DNA from: VGRW01 sp041498295
Lineage (GTDB): Bacteria > Myxococcota_A > UBA9160 > SZUA-336
Length of the DNA stretch: 33,593 nucleotides
Reading direction: 5' to 3'
NCBI GenBank assembly: GCA_041498295.1
Contig: JBGQIB010000038.1
Span: forward strand, 1-33,593
Positions 14,413-25,719 of this stretch are shown here, piece by piece. The notes under the pieces were generated by a model that made no database searches, was not told where the DNA came from, and saw only the letters and a program-made list of their open reading frames with translations. The translations under genes were made by a program, and so were the position numbers. Within the stretch, counting starts at the first letter, position 1. Each line of letters begins with the position of its first letter.

Positions 14413-15303
14413 GTGCAGATCAAGAAGATCCTGGTCCCGACGGATTTCTCGGAGCACGCGGAACACGCGTTGGGGTCGGCGGTGAAGCTGGCGCGGCCCT
14501 TCGGCGCGTCGCTGCACCTGCTGCACGTCGTGCAGCTTCCGCTGCTCGCGACGAGTCCCGAAGCGCCTGCAATACCAGTCACTTTCTGGCAGGAGCTCCG
14601 CGAGCATGCGCAGGCGCGCCTCGCGCCGATCAAGAAGAGGCTGGAGGCCGACGGCCTGCGCTGCGAGGTCGAAGTGATCGAGGACCTGCCCGGATTCGCG
14701 ATTCCGGGCGCGGCCGAGCGGATCCACGCCGATCTGATCGTGATGGGCAGCCGCGGCCTGACGGGCGTGAAGCACGCCCTGCTGGGTTCGGTCGCGGAGC
14801 GCACGGTGCGCGGCGCGTCGTGTCCGGTGCTGACGGTGAAGACCTCGAGCGGCGAGCTCAGCCTGCGCACGATCCTCGTGCCGATGGACTTCTCGCCCGC
14901 AGCGCAGCGCGCCCTCGAGCTCGCGAAGTCGCTCGCGAAGTCCGCTGGGCCCTCGCACCTGGTCCTCGTCCACGCCTACTACGTTCCCGTCGAGCTCGAG
15001 CAGTATCTCATCACGCACGGCGATCCGTTCTTCGAGCGGCTGTCGAAGGGAGTCACGAAGGACCTGGAAGCGATCCTCACGTCGCTGCAGGACGCGGGCA
15101 TCTCGTCCGAGTACGTCGCGCGCGCGGGCGTGCCGGAGAAAGTGATTCTCGAGGTCGCCCGGGAGAAGAAGGTGGGCCTCATCGCGATGGGCACGCACGG
15201 CCGGCGCGGGATCGCGCACCTTCTGCTCGGCAGCGTCGCCGAGAAGATCGTGCGCACGGCGGAAGTCCCGGTACTCACGGTGCGCGAGAAGGCGAGCGCC
15301 TGA
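14413..15303 (+). CDS. Tandem universal stress protein (UspA-like), ATP-binding type
   Basis: A 296-residue protein of two Usp domains (residues about 1-142 and 152-293). Both keep the ATP-binding motif G-x2-G-x9-G-S (GSRGLTGVKHALLGS and GTHGRRGIAHLLLGS), unlike the paralogue at 6175. The GTG start at 14413 is chosen because the first Usp strand (IKKILVPTDFSEHAEHAL) begins 2 residues later and GGAGGAG lies 7-13 bases upstream. It is co-transcribed with the response regulator and so belongs to the same presumed regulon. It converges on pstB. Confidence 0.9.
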   Translation: MQIKKILVPTDFSEHAEHALGSAVKLARPFGASLHLLHVVQLPLLATSPEAPAIPVTFWQELREHAQARLAPIKKRLEADGLRCEVEVIEDLPGFAIPGAAERIHADLIVMGSRGLTGVKHALLGSVAERTVRGASCPVLTVKTSSGELSLRTILVPMDFSPAAQRALELAKSLAKSAGPSHLVLVHAYYVPVELEQYLITHGDPFFERLSKGVTKDLEAILTSLQDAGISSEYVARAGVPEKVILEVAREKKVGLIAMGTHGRRGIAHLLLGSVAEKIVRTAEVPVLTVREKASA

Positions 15304-15337
15304 CTCGTGAACGTGCGGGCACCCTATCCGCGCTTCG

Positions 15338-16138
<801 letters not shown>

Positions 16139-16140
16139 GA

Positions 16141-17715
16141 CTAGACTCCGCTCCCGGCGTACTTTCGGCGCAAGTGATTGCGGACCAGGATCGCGGTGAG
16201 ATTGGTGCACAGAACCACGATGATGAGCAAGAGCGCGGTCGCGAAGACCAGCGGCCGCACGGCTTCGACGTTCGGGCTCTGGAACCCGACATCGTAGATG
16301 TGAAAGCCCAAGTGCATGAACTTGCGCTCGAAGTGAAAGAACGGGAACTCGCCGTCGAGCGGCAAGCTCGGCGCGAGCTTGACCATGCCGACGATCATGA
16401 GCGGCGCGACTTCGCCTGCAGCGCGCGCCATCGCGAGGATCAGCCCGGTGAGGGCGCCCGGGAGCGCGGCCGGCAGGACGACGCGCCAGAGTGTCTCGAT
16501 CTTCGTCGCGCCGAGCGCGAGTGATCCCTCGCGCACCACGCGCGGCACCGCGGCGAGACCCTCCTCGGTCGCGACGACGACGACGGGCAAGGTGAGCAGG
16601 GCGAGAGTCAAGCTCGCCCACAGCAAACCGCCCGTGCCGAAGGTCGGCGTCGGCAGTCGGTCCGCGAAGAACAGCGCGTCGATCGCGCCACCGACGCCGT
16701 AGACGAAGAAACCCAGGCCGAAGACGCCGAAGACGATCGACGGCACGCCCGCCAGACTGTTCACGGCGATGCGCACGCTGCGCACCAGCCAGCCCTCGCG
16801 CGCGTACTCGCGCAGATACAGCGCCGTCAGCACACCGAGCGGTGACACCGCGACGCTGGTCAAGAGCACGAGCAGGACGGTGCCGAATATGGCTGGAAAG
16901 ATGCCGCCCTCCGTGTTCGACTCACGCGGCTCCCCGAACAGGAATTCGCCGAGGCGCGAAGCGTAGAGCGCGAGCTTCCCGCCGAGCCCGAGCGTATTCG
17001 CGCGCACCGCGCGCACCACGTTCGCGAGCGCGATGCTCTGCTCTCGGCCGTCGGCCGCGCGCACCACGAGCACGTCCGCGAGATAGCGTGCCTCGCGCGC
17101 CGCGAGCTCCGCGGCCGAGGCGTCGTAGCGCGCCTGCAGCTCGGAGCTGTCGCGCTTCTCGCGGCCTTCGCGTTCGAGCCCGCGGTTCTGCGCGCGGATC
17201 ACTGCCTGAAGCGGGTCGAGCTGGGCGGCGCGCTCGGCACGCTTCGCCGCGAGCTGCGCGGGCAGCGCCGCGAAGACGGCGTCGGAGCCGTCCGCGGTGA
17301 CTGTCTCGCCGCGGCGAATCGCGACGGGATAGCCGAAGAAGCGACCCCACTCCTCGCGCTCGAGCACGAGCGCGTCCGCGGGCTGCGTCTCCGCGCGGAC
17401 GTCGGCCGTCGGGATCCAGCGGAAGTCGGCGCCGCCGAGGTCGCGGTTGCCGAAGCGGATGCGCAGCTCGGTTTCGTCGCGGTCGACGACCTCGCCGAGC
17501 ACGTGACTTCCGTCGGCGAGCTCCAGTTGGACGACCGGCGCCTGCCAGAAGTAGCCGAGCCCGTTCCAGGCGACGAGCGCCACGAGCCCAGTCACGAGCA
17601 AGAGACTCGTCGCGAGCGCGCCCGCCGAGAGCCACAGCATGGCCGCGCCCAGACTGCGGCGCGCCGACTGAGTCGGCGCGGGAGCGCGCCGCATGGATGC
17701 TCCGCTCGCCGTCAT
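16141..17715 (-). CDS. pstA: Phosphate ABC transporter permease PstA (extended form)
   Basis: A 524-residue inner-membrane permease. One N-terminal helix (about 17-42) is followed by a hydrophilic, probably periplasmic insert of about 200 residues rich in Ala, Arg and Glu. The usual permease helices follow from about residue 260 (IFGTVLLVLLTSVAVSPLGVL). The ABC-coupling EAA loop is 'SLALGATKIETLWRVVLPAALPGALTGLILAMARAAGEVAPL'-like (split here; positions about 16410-16530). Classical PstA is about 290 residues; long forms with an N-terminal insert are known in Pseudomonas and relatives. The start at 17715 shares one base with the pstC stop codon (TGATG), indicating coupling. Confidence 0.9.
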   Translation of the reverse strand: MTASGASMRRAPAPTQSARRSLGAAMLWLSAGALATSLLLVTGLVALVAWNGLGYFWQAPVVQLELADGSHVLGEVVDRDETELRIRFGNRDLGGADFRWIPTADVRAETQPADALVLEREEWGRFFGYPVAIRRGETVTADGSDAVFAALPAQLAAKRAERAAQLDPLQAVIRAQNRGLEREGREKRDSSELQARYDASAAELAAREARYLADVLVVRAADGREQSIALANVVRAVRANTLGLGGKLALYASRLGEFLFGEPRESNTEGGIFPAIFGTVLLVLLTSVAVSPLGVLTALYLREYAREGWLVRSVRIAVNSLAGVPSIVFGVFGLGFFVYGVGGAIDALFFADRLPTPTFGTGGLLWASLTLALLTLPVVVVATEEGLAAVPRVVREGSLALGATKIETLWRVVLPAALPGALTGLILAMARAAGEVAPLMIVGMVKLAPSLPLDGEFPFFHFERKFMHLGFHIYDVGFQSPNVEAVRPLVFATALLLIIVVLCTNLTAILVRNHLRRKYAGSGV

Positions 17716-19952
17716 CACGTCCCCGAGTAGCGCCGGCGAAGGCGCTCGCGCACGACATCGGCCAGCCCGTTGGCTACGAACGTGACGACAAACAGGAGCA
17801 GCGCCGACAGGAACAGTACGCGGTACAAGGTCGCGCCCTGCGGCGCTTCGGGGATCTCGACCGCGATGTTCGCCGACAAGGTGCGGAAGCCGTTGAAGGG
17901 ACTGAGGTCGATGAGCGGCGTGTTTCCCGTCGCCATCAGCACGATCATCGTCTCGCCGACCGCGCGCCCGAAGCCGATCATGATCGCGGCGAAGAGACCC
18001 GGACTCGCCGCGGGCAACACCACGCGCGCAATCGTCTGCCAGCGCGTCGCGCCCAGCGCCAACGACGCCGCCGTGAGCGTGCGCGGCACGTTCGAGAGTG
18101 ACTCCTCGGCGATCGCGAACACGATCGGAATCACCGCGAACGCCATCGCCACGCCCGCGACGATCGCGTTGCGAGGATCGTAGGTCGCGCCAGTCGCCTC
18201 GCGCAGCCAGGCCGAGAAATCGCCGCCGAAGAACGCGCGCTCGAGCAGCGGCGACAGCTTGAAACACAGCACCGCTCCGCCGAAGAGAAATGCCGCGGAG
18301 AGCGCGACCTCCGTGCCGACCGGCAGGCGGCGCGTGAAGCGCGCGGGCAGCGCGGCGTACAGCGCGCCCGCGGCCAGGGCGAGGACCGGTCCCGCGACGA
18401 CGGCCGCGAGGAATCCCGGGAACACGTTCTCGAGGCGCGGCGCGAGCCACAGCCCGGCAAGGAAACCGAGCACGACACTGGGCAGTGACGCCATGATCTC
18501 GACCGCGGGCTTCACGGAGCGCTGCAGGCGCGGATCCATGACCTGCGACGTGTACAGCGCGCCGAGCACGCCCAGCGGGATCGCGAAAAAGAGCGCGTAG
18601 AACGTGCCCTTCAGCGTTCCGAACGCGAGCGGCGCGAGCGACAGCTTGGGCTCCGACTCCTCGGATCCGCCGGTGGATTGCCAGACGCGCGCCGGCTCCG
18701 GGTAGTCCTCGTACCAGACGCGGCCGAACAGACTCGAGAGAGAGACTTCCGGGTGCAAGCTCGCGACCGTGAGCTCGCGAACCTCGCCGGTCCCGGCGAC
18801 GAACGCCGCGTCGCCGCGCGTCGCGAACGCGAGCGCTCGCCCGTCCGGGACCCCCGCTGCGCCGCGCCACAGCACGCGCTCCGAGGTCGAGTGATACAGG
18901 CCCAGCGCGCCGTCGGCGCCGAGCGCGAGGAACGAGCGGCCGCGGCCGGAGGGCGCGAGCGCACGGATCGCGGCGCCCTGTGAGTCGAAGCGGTGAGCGC
19001 GCACCAGCTCGGTGCGCGCCCGACCCGTGCGCACGCGGAACCACACCGAGAGACTGCCGTCGGCGTGACCCGCGACCAGGCTGCGGCCGCCCACGAGCAG
19101 CGAAAGCGCGGTCACCGGCACGTCGCCGTCGGCGACGTCCGGGCCGTGTACGCCGTCGGCGCCGAGCTCCCAAGCGAACAAGCGCCCGCGGGCGTCCGCG
19201 GCGTAGAGCACGCGCTGCTCCGGGTCGATCTCCAGAAGCGCGACGCCCTCGGCTCCGGGAACGACACGGCGCACGCGCTTCTCGTCGCGCTCGCCGCTGA
19301 AGTCGTTCACCTGAACGGTCTTCTGAACGACGACGAGCGAGCCGTCGGCGAGTGCGGCCACCGCGGTCGAGTGAGTCGGCGCGGCGCGCGCGCTGAACGC
19401 GCGCACCTGACTCGAGTCCACGCCGAGCGCGAGCTCGTCCACCGGCGACGCCTCCGGGATGACCGCGCGGTACCCGTCCGCGTACGAGACCTTCCAGTCG
19501 ATCGCCTGCACGCGTATGCAGCCATCGTCGCCCAACAGCGCGAACGCCGAGTCACCCGGTGCGTGCGCGACGCCGAGCGCTCGGGTCGGCCCGGGCGCGA
19601 CGTCGAGCGTGAGCGCGCCGCTGCCGAGCGCGTACACACGAATGTGTCCGTCGGCGGCGACAGCCGCGAGCTGCAGGGCGTGCGGCTCGACCGCGAGCGC
19701 CTCCGCGGCCGGGGCCGCGACCGGCAGCACGCGTCCTGGCGCGACGAGCGCGCCGCGCAGCAGCGGCGCGGTCTGTGCGACGAGAAAGACCAGAATCGCG
19801 ACGAGACTCGCGACGACGGCGATCCCGCCGGCGGCGACCACCCCCTTGGCCGCTCGGTCGACCCACAGACGAGCGCGCGAAGTCACCAGCTCGGCGGGAG
19901 GTGCGCGGGACGGTGACTCGAGATGCGGTTCGAGGCGGGGCGCCGGCTCCAT
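17715..19952 (-). CDS. pstC: Phosphate ABC transporter permease PstC (extended form with periplasmic domain)
   Basis: A 745-residue permease. A helix at about 35-62 leads into a long extracytoplasmic region (65-420) with repeated short beta-motifs such as HIRVYALG, SLVVVQK, RLFAWEL, GSLSVWF and GALGLYH, suggesting a WD40-like beta-propeller. The transport domain begins near residue 440 (LKGTFYALFFAIPLGVL), and its EAA loop (LGATRWQTIARVVLPAA) and 'GRAVGETMIVLMATGN' segment are typical of PstC. Classical PstC has about 320 residues; long forms occur with long PstA. The ATG at 19952 lies 2 bases after the pstS stop codon. What the propeller-like domain binds is unknown. Confidence 0.9.
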   Translation of the reverse strand: MEPAPRLEPHLESPSRAPPAELVTSRARLWVDRAAKGVVAAGGIAVVASLVAILVFLVAQTAPLLRGALVAPGRVLPVAAPAAEALAVEPHALQLAAVAADGHIRVYALGSGALTLDVAPGPTRALGVAHAPGDSAFALLGDDGCIRVQAIDWKVSYADGYRAVIPEASPVDELALGVDSSQVRAFSARAAPTHSTAVAALADGSLVVVQKTVQVNDFSGERDEKRVRRVVPGAEGVALLEIDPEQRVLYAADARGRLFAWELGADGVHGPDVADGDVPVTALSLLVGGRSLVAGHADGSLSVWFRVRTGRARTELVRAHRFDSQGAAIRALAPSGRGRSFLALGADGALGLYHSTSERVLWRGAAGVPDGRALAFATRGDAAFVAGTGEVRELTVASLHPEVSLSSLFGRVWYEDYPEPARVWQSTGGSEESEPKLSLAPLAFGTLKGTFYALFFAIPLGVLGALYTSQVMDPRLQRSVKPAVEIMASLPSVVLGFLAGLWLAPRLENVFPGFLAAVVAGPVLALAAGALYAALPARFTRRLPVGTEVALSAAFLFGGAVLCFKLSPLLERAFFGGDFSAWLREATGATYDPRNAIVAGVAMAFAVIPIVFAIAEESLSNVPRTLTAASLALGATRWQTIARVVLPAASPGLFAAIMIGFGRAVGETMIVLMATGNTPLIDLSPFNGFRTLSANIAVEIPEAPQGATLYRVLFLSALLLFVVTFVANGLADVVRERLRRRYSGT

Positions 19953-19954
19953 CG

Positions 19955-20929
19955 CTAGCGGAGCTTCGCCAGCTCCTGCAGGACGGTCGCCGCATGGAGC
20001 GGCTGATAGCCGTCCTTCTTCACGACCTCCTGACCCTCGTGCGAGAGCGCGAACTTCAGGAACTCGTTCGAGAGCGCATCCAGTGGCTTGCCGGGCGCGC
20101 GGTTCACGTACACGTACAGGAAGCGCGAGAGCGGGTACTTGCCTGCGTAGACTTGTTCGGGCTCGGTGCTCGAGTACGGGCTGCTCGCGTCCTTCGCGAT
20201 CACGATCGCCTTCACGCCCGACGTCTTGTACCCGATGCCGCTGTAGCCGATGCCCTGCTTGTCCTCGGTCACGCCCTGCACGACCGCGGCCGAGCCCGGC
20301 TGTTCCTTCACGGTGTCGCGGTAGTCACCGCCGCAGAGCGCCACTTCCTTGAAGTAGCCGTAAGTGCCGGACGCGGAGTTGCGGCCGTAGAGGCGGATCG
20401 GCTGCGTCGCGAGCGCGCCCTTCACGCCGAGGTCGCTCCAGGTCTCGATCGACACCGGGCCGCCGCAGCGGCGCGACTTCGAGAACACCGCGTCCACCTG
20501 CACGAGCGTCGCCTTCTCGAGCGGATTGTCCTTCTGGACGTACACGGCGAGCGCATCGATGGCGACGCGAATCTGTGTCGGCGGGTAGCCGAACTTCTTC
20601 TCGAAGGCGTCGAGCTCGTCCGCCTTCATCTCGCGACTCATTGGGCCGATTTGCGCCGTGCCGGCGATCAGCGCGGGCGGCGCGGTGCCCGAGCCTTTGC
20701 CTTCGACCTGCACCTGCACCGACGGATAGACCTTGCGGAAGGACTCCGCCCACATGGTCATCACGTTGTTCAGCGTGTCGGAGCCGATCGCGGACAGGTT
20801 GCCCGCGACGCCGCTCGTCTTCTGATACGCGGCGATTCCCGCGTCGACCTGCGCTTCCGAAGCGGCGGCGACCGCCGCCGGCAGGTACGCAGTGCACACG
20901 AGCACGAGAGCCAGTCTTCCCGATCGCAT
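19955..20929 (-). CDS. pstS: Periplasmic phosphate-binding protein PstS
   Basis: A 324-residue exported protein that captures phosphate for PstCAB. The signal peptide is about residues 1-22 (MRSGRL, then a hydrophobic core ending AAVAAA). The binding-protein fold shows 'IGSDTLNNVM', 'EGKGSGTAPPALIAGTAQIGPMSR' (the Ser/Thr-rich phosphate-binding segments are near 20650-20780) and 'YGRNSASGTYGYFKE'. Two cysteines (in RRCGG and ALCGG) could form a disulfide. The ATG at 20929 begins the signal peptide, with GAGG upstream; a longer open frame is discarded. First gene of the pst operon, with a Pho-box-like repeat about 70-90 bp upstream. Confidence 0.93.
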   Translation of the reverse strand: MRSGRLALVLVCTAYLPAAVAAASEAQVDAGIAAYQKTSGVAGNLSAIGSDTLNNVMTMWAESFRKVYPSVQVQVEGKGSGTAPPALIAGTAQIGPMSREMKADELDAFEKKFGYPPTQIRVAIDALAVYVQKDNPLEKATLVQVDAVFSKSRRCGGPVSIETWSDLGVKGALATQPIRLYGRNSASGTYGYFKEVALCGGDYRDTVKEQPGSAAVVQGVTEDKQGIGYSGIGYKTSGVKAIVIAKDASSPYSSTEPEQVYAGKYPLSRFLYVYVNRAPGKPLDALSNEFLKFALSHEGQEVVKKDGYQPLHAATVLQELAKLR

Positions 20930-20998
20930 TCGAGCCTCGCTCGGCAGTAGGTTGGCGGCAAGATTCGTGTGCGGCAGTGTCGCCGGAACGTCGCGGGC

Positions 20999-21016
20999 GT
21001 GACGTTTCCGTGACGA
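20999..21016 (-). promoter_or_regulatory. Pho-box-like direct repeat upstream of pstS
   Basis: The minus strand reads TCGTCAC-GGAA-ACGTCAC: two 7-bp direct repeats sharing CGTCAC, with the 4-bp spacer and 11-bp period of PhoB sites (consensus CTGTCAT-N4-CTGTCAC). A further half-site-like GTGTCAT is at 21054-21060 on the same strand. No convincing -10 is seen. The position in the pstS/phoU divergent region and the adjacent phoB gene support the call. Confidence 0.5.
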
Positions 21017-21097
21017 AACGTCTTCCCGGAATCGCGCGCTCCGCGTCACCGAAATGACACACGGGATCGAAGGTCGAGGGCTATCCTTGCGCCCGCG

Positions 21098-21778
21098 ATG
21101 AAGGCGAAGTCCGAGGCCACGATCGAGGGCTTGCGGGAGCTGGTCCTGCGCATGGGTGCGCTGGCGGAGGCAATCTTCGCCAAGGCGCTGCGCGTCGTTC
21201 ACGAGCGCGACGGGCGGCTCGCCGCCGAGGTACAGCGCGATGACTTGGAGCTCGACAAACTCGACATCGAGATCGACGACGCGGTGCTGCGCGCGCTCGC
21301 GCTGCAGTCACCGGTGGCCGAGGATCTGCGCCTAGTGATCGCGATCAAGACCATGGCCACGGACCTCGAGCGCGTGGGCGACATCGCGCGCAACATCGCG
21401 AAGAGCGGCGCGCGCCTGGCCGAGCGGCCGCGCACCGATCTGCCGATGCGCCTGGAGCCACTCGAGCGCGAAGCGCGCGGCCAGCTCTCGGCCGCGCTGG
21501 ATGCGTTTCAAGAGTTGAACGTGGTGGGCGCCCAAGCGGTACTCGACGGCGACGACCGCCTCGACCGCCTGCAGGACAACCTGGTGCGCGAGCTGATCGA
21601 GCGCATCGAGCGCGACTCCACGACCTCCGCGCAAGCGGTCGACGTGATCTTCATCGCCGAGAGCCTCGAGCGCATCGGCGATCACGCGACCAACGTCGCC
21701 GAGGAAGTCATCCTGGTCACGGAAGCGCGCAACGTGAAACACGCCGAGAAGCTGGCAAGATATGCGCGGGAGCGGTGA
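21098..21778 (+). CDS. phoU: Phosphate signalling protein PhoU
   Basis: A 226-residue all-helical cytoplasmic protein of two PhoU three-helix bundles. The metal-binding-type motif occurs in each half: 'MATDLERVGDIARNIAK' (about 86-102) and 'ESLERIGDHATNVAEEV' (about 189-205), matching the E/DxxxD signature of the family. PhoU links Pst transporter state to PhoR and keeps the Pho regulon off when phosphate is ample. It is divergent from pstS and followed by phoB after 1 base, so phoU-phoB-phoR is one operon. The ATG at 21098 gives the normal N-terminus; the Shine-Dalgarno sequence is weak. Confidence 0.93.
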   Translation: MKAKSEATIEGLRELVLRMGALAEAIFAKALRVVHERDGRLAAEVQRDDLELDKLDIEIDDAVLRALALQSPVAEDLRLVIAIKTMATDLERVGDIARNIAKSGARLAERPRTDLPMRLEPLEREARGQLSAALDAFQELNVVGAQAVLDGDDRLDRLQDNLVRELIERIERDSTTSAQAVDVIFIAESLERIGDHATNVAEEVILVTEARNVKHAEKLARYARER

Positions 21779-21779
21779 G

Positions 21780-22460
<681 letters not shown>

Positions 22461-22477
22461 CTCCGCGGACGGAGGAC

Positions 22478-24238
<1,761 letters not shown>

Positions 24239-24303
24239 CTCAGGGCTTCTTCACGCGTCCGTCACCTTCGCGCCATGATTCCTCACCGCCCTCCCTTTAG
24301 GAT

Positions 24304-24325
24304 CCCCTCACCATCACTTGAGGGG
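24304..24325 (+). promoter_or_regulatory. Hairpin overlapping the porin ribosome-binding site
   Basis: CCCCTCA - 8 bases - TGAGGGG, a perfect 7-bp stem. The 3' arm contains the GAGGGG that would serve as the Shine-Dalgarno sequence, 8 bases before the porin ATG at 24334. It also follows phoR by 65 bases and could act as a weak terminator, but no T-tract follows. Confidence 0.45.
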
Positions 24326-24333
24326 GACCCTCC

Positions 24334-25719
24334 ATGTTCCGACCTAGGCGGATTGCCGCCCGCGCGCTGGTATGCGCGGGAGTCACTGGCTTGTTCACGC
24401 TCTTCGTCGCCGCTGCGCGTGCCGACGACGGCACGGCTGTCGATCAGATCGTCTCGATTCTGCGCCAGAAGGGCTTGATCGACGAAGCGACCGGCGACGA
24501 GATTCTCGCGAAGCAGGCAAAGAGCGAGGCGACGCAGCCCGAAAAGGCGACTCCGCCGGTCGGGCAGGGTCTCCTCGACGGCTTCATCTTCAGCGGCGAT
24601 CTGCGCCTGCGCGACGAACAGTTCTGGTACGACCACGGGCTCGGCACCCCCGGCGCCGACGACAACAATCGCTTCCGCTACCGCGCGCGCTTCGGCTTTA
24701 CGAAGCAAGTGAATCGCTGGGCGCTAGTCGGCGTGCGTCTCGTCTCGGACACGAGTGACTTCAACAGCACCAACGTGAGTGCGGGCCAGAACTCCGACTT
24801 CAGCTACGACAGTGTCTTCTTCGACCGCCTCTACGCGCAATTCCTGCTTCCCGATCCGGGTGACATCGGGCTGAAGACGACCTTGACCGCGGGCAAGATG
24901 GCGAACCCGTTCATCTGGAAGAACGGGCTCGACAAGATGATCTGGGACGACGACATCGCCCCCGAAGGCGTGGCGCTCTACTCGAGCTACTCGCCCACGG
25001 AGAACTCGAAGCTCTGGACGAACCTCGCGTACTACGTCGAGCTCCAGAACGCGACCACCACGGACCCGCGAATCTACGCGTATCAGCTCGGCGGCTCGGT
25101 CAAGCTGGCGGAGAGCGTCGAGGCGGGTCTGCGCGCGAGTTACTACGACTTCATCCATCTCGCGAACGACGCGAACACCGCGTCGCCCGCGCACACGGGC
25201 TTCTTCGCACGCAGCGAGTCGAATGGGAACCTGCCGTCGGCCTTCGGTCCCGACATGCAGATCGTCGAGAGCAGCACGTACGTGAACTGGGCCGGCGTCG
25301 ACGACTGGCCGGTCCTCGTGTGGGCCACCTGGGCGCAAAACATCGCCGCCAACGCCGCGTTCGTGAAGGGCGTTTACGTCGGCGACAACAACACGGCCTG
25401 GGGCTTCGGCGCCGAAGCGGGCGACGCGAAGAAGATTCTGCGCCTCGGCGTGGCCTGGCAGCACATCGAGGCGAACGCGGTGTCCGCGCAATACACGGAC
25501 AGCGACGTGTTCGACGAGAAGACGAATCGCCAGGGCTTTGCGCTCTACGGCTACCGCGAGGTCGCGACCAACACCGAACTACGTCTCTCGCTCTGGGACG
25601 GGCACCCGATCAAGACCACCGCGAGCGGCCTCGGAAACGGTCCCTTCAACATCTCGACGGGTACCGACTCACAGGCGAATCGGGTCCGGCTGCAGGCGGA
25701 CATGAGCTTCAAGTACTAG
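24334..25719 (+). CDS. Outer-membrane porin (putative porin, Porin_5-like / phosphate-selective type)
   Basis: A 461-residue exported beta-barrel protein. A signal peptide ends near residue 31 (AAARA|DDG). A short helical segment follows, 'VDQIVSILRQKGLIDEATGDEILAKQ', of the kind seen at the N-terminus of OprP/O-like and 'putative porin' proteins. The rest is many alternating amphipathic strands with aromatic girdles and Asp/Asn-rich loops, ending in the C-terminal aromatic signature MSFKY. The substrate cannot be read from sequence. Its position directly after phoR suggests anion or phosphate uptake, but no Pho box is evident in front of it. The final 11 bases overlap the convergent kinase gene. 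Confidence 0.8.
   Translation: MFRPRRIAARALVCAGVTGLFTLFVAAARADDGTAVDQIVSILRQKGLIDEATGDEILAKQAKSEATQPEKATPPVGQGLLDGFIFSGDLRLRDEQFWYDHGLGTPGADDNNRFRYRARFGFTKQVNRWALVGVRLVSDTSDFNSTNVSAGQNSDFSYDSVFFDRLYAQFLLPDPGDIGLKTTLTAGKMANPFIWKNGLDKMIWDDDIAPEGVALYSSYSPTENSKLWTNLAYYVELQNATTTDPRIYAYQLGGSVKLAESVEAGLRASYYDFIHLANDANTASPAHTGFFARSESNGNLPSAFGPDMQIVESSTYVNWAGVDDWPVLVWATWAQNIAANAAFVKGVYVGDNNTAWGFGAEAGDAKKILRLGVAWQHIEANAVSAQYTDSDVFDEKTNRQGFALYGYREVATNTELRLSLWDGHPIKTTASGLGNGPFNISTGTDSQANRVRLQADMSFKY

Noticed and set aside
16142..19173. Long (1010-codon) minus-strand frame spanning pstC in a different frame and joining pstA
   Set aside because: The part upstream of 17715 is a GC-driven shadow of pstC; only the pstA portion has permease helices.
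24239..24303. Pho box in front of the porin gene
   Set aside because: Only a single weak CCGTCAC-like half-site; no 11-bp repeat, so phosphate control is not supported by sequence.
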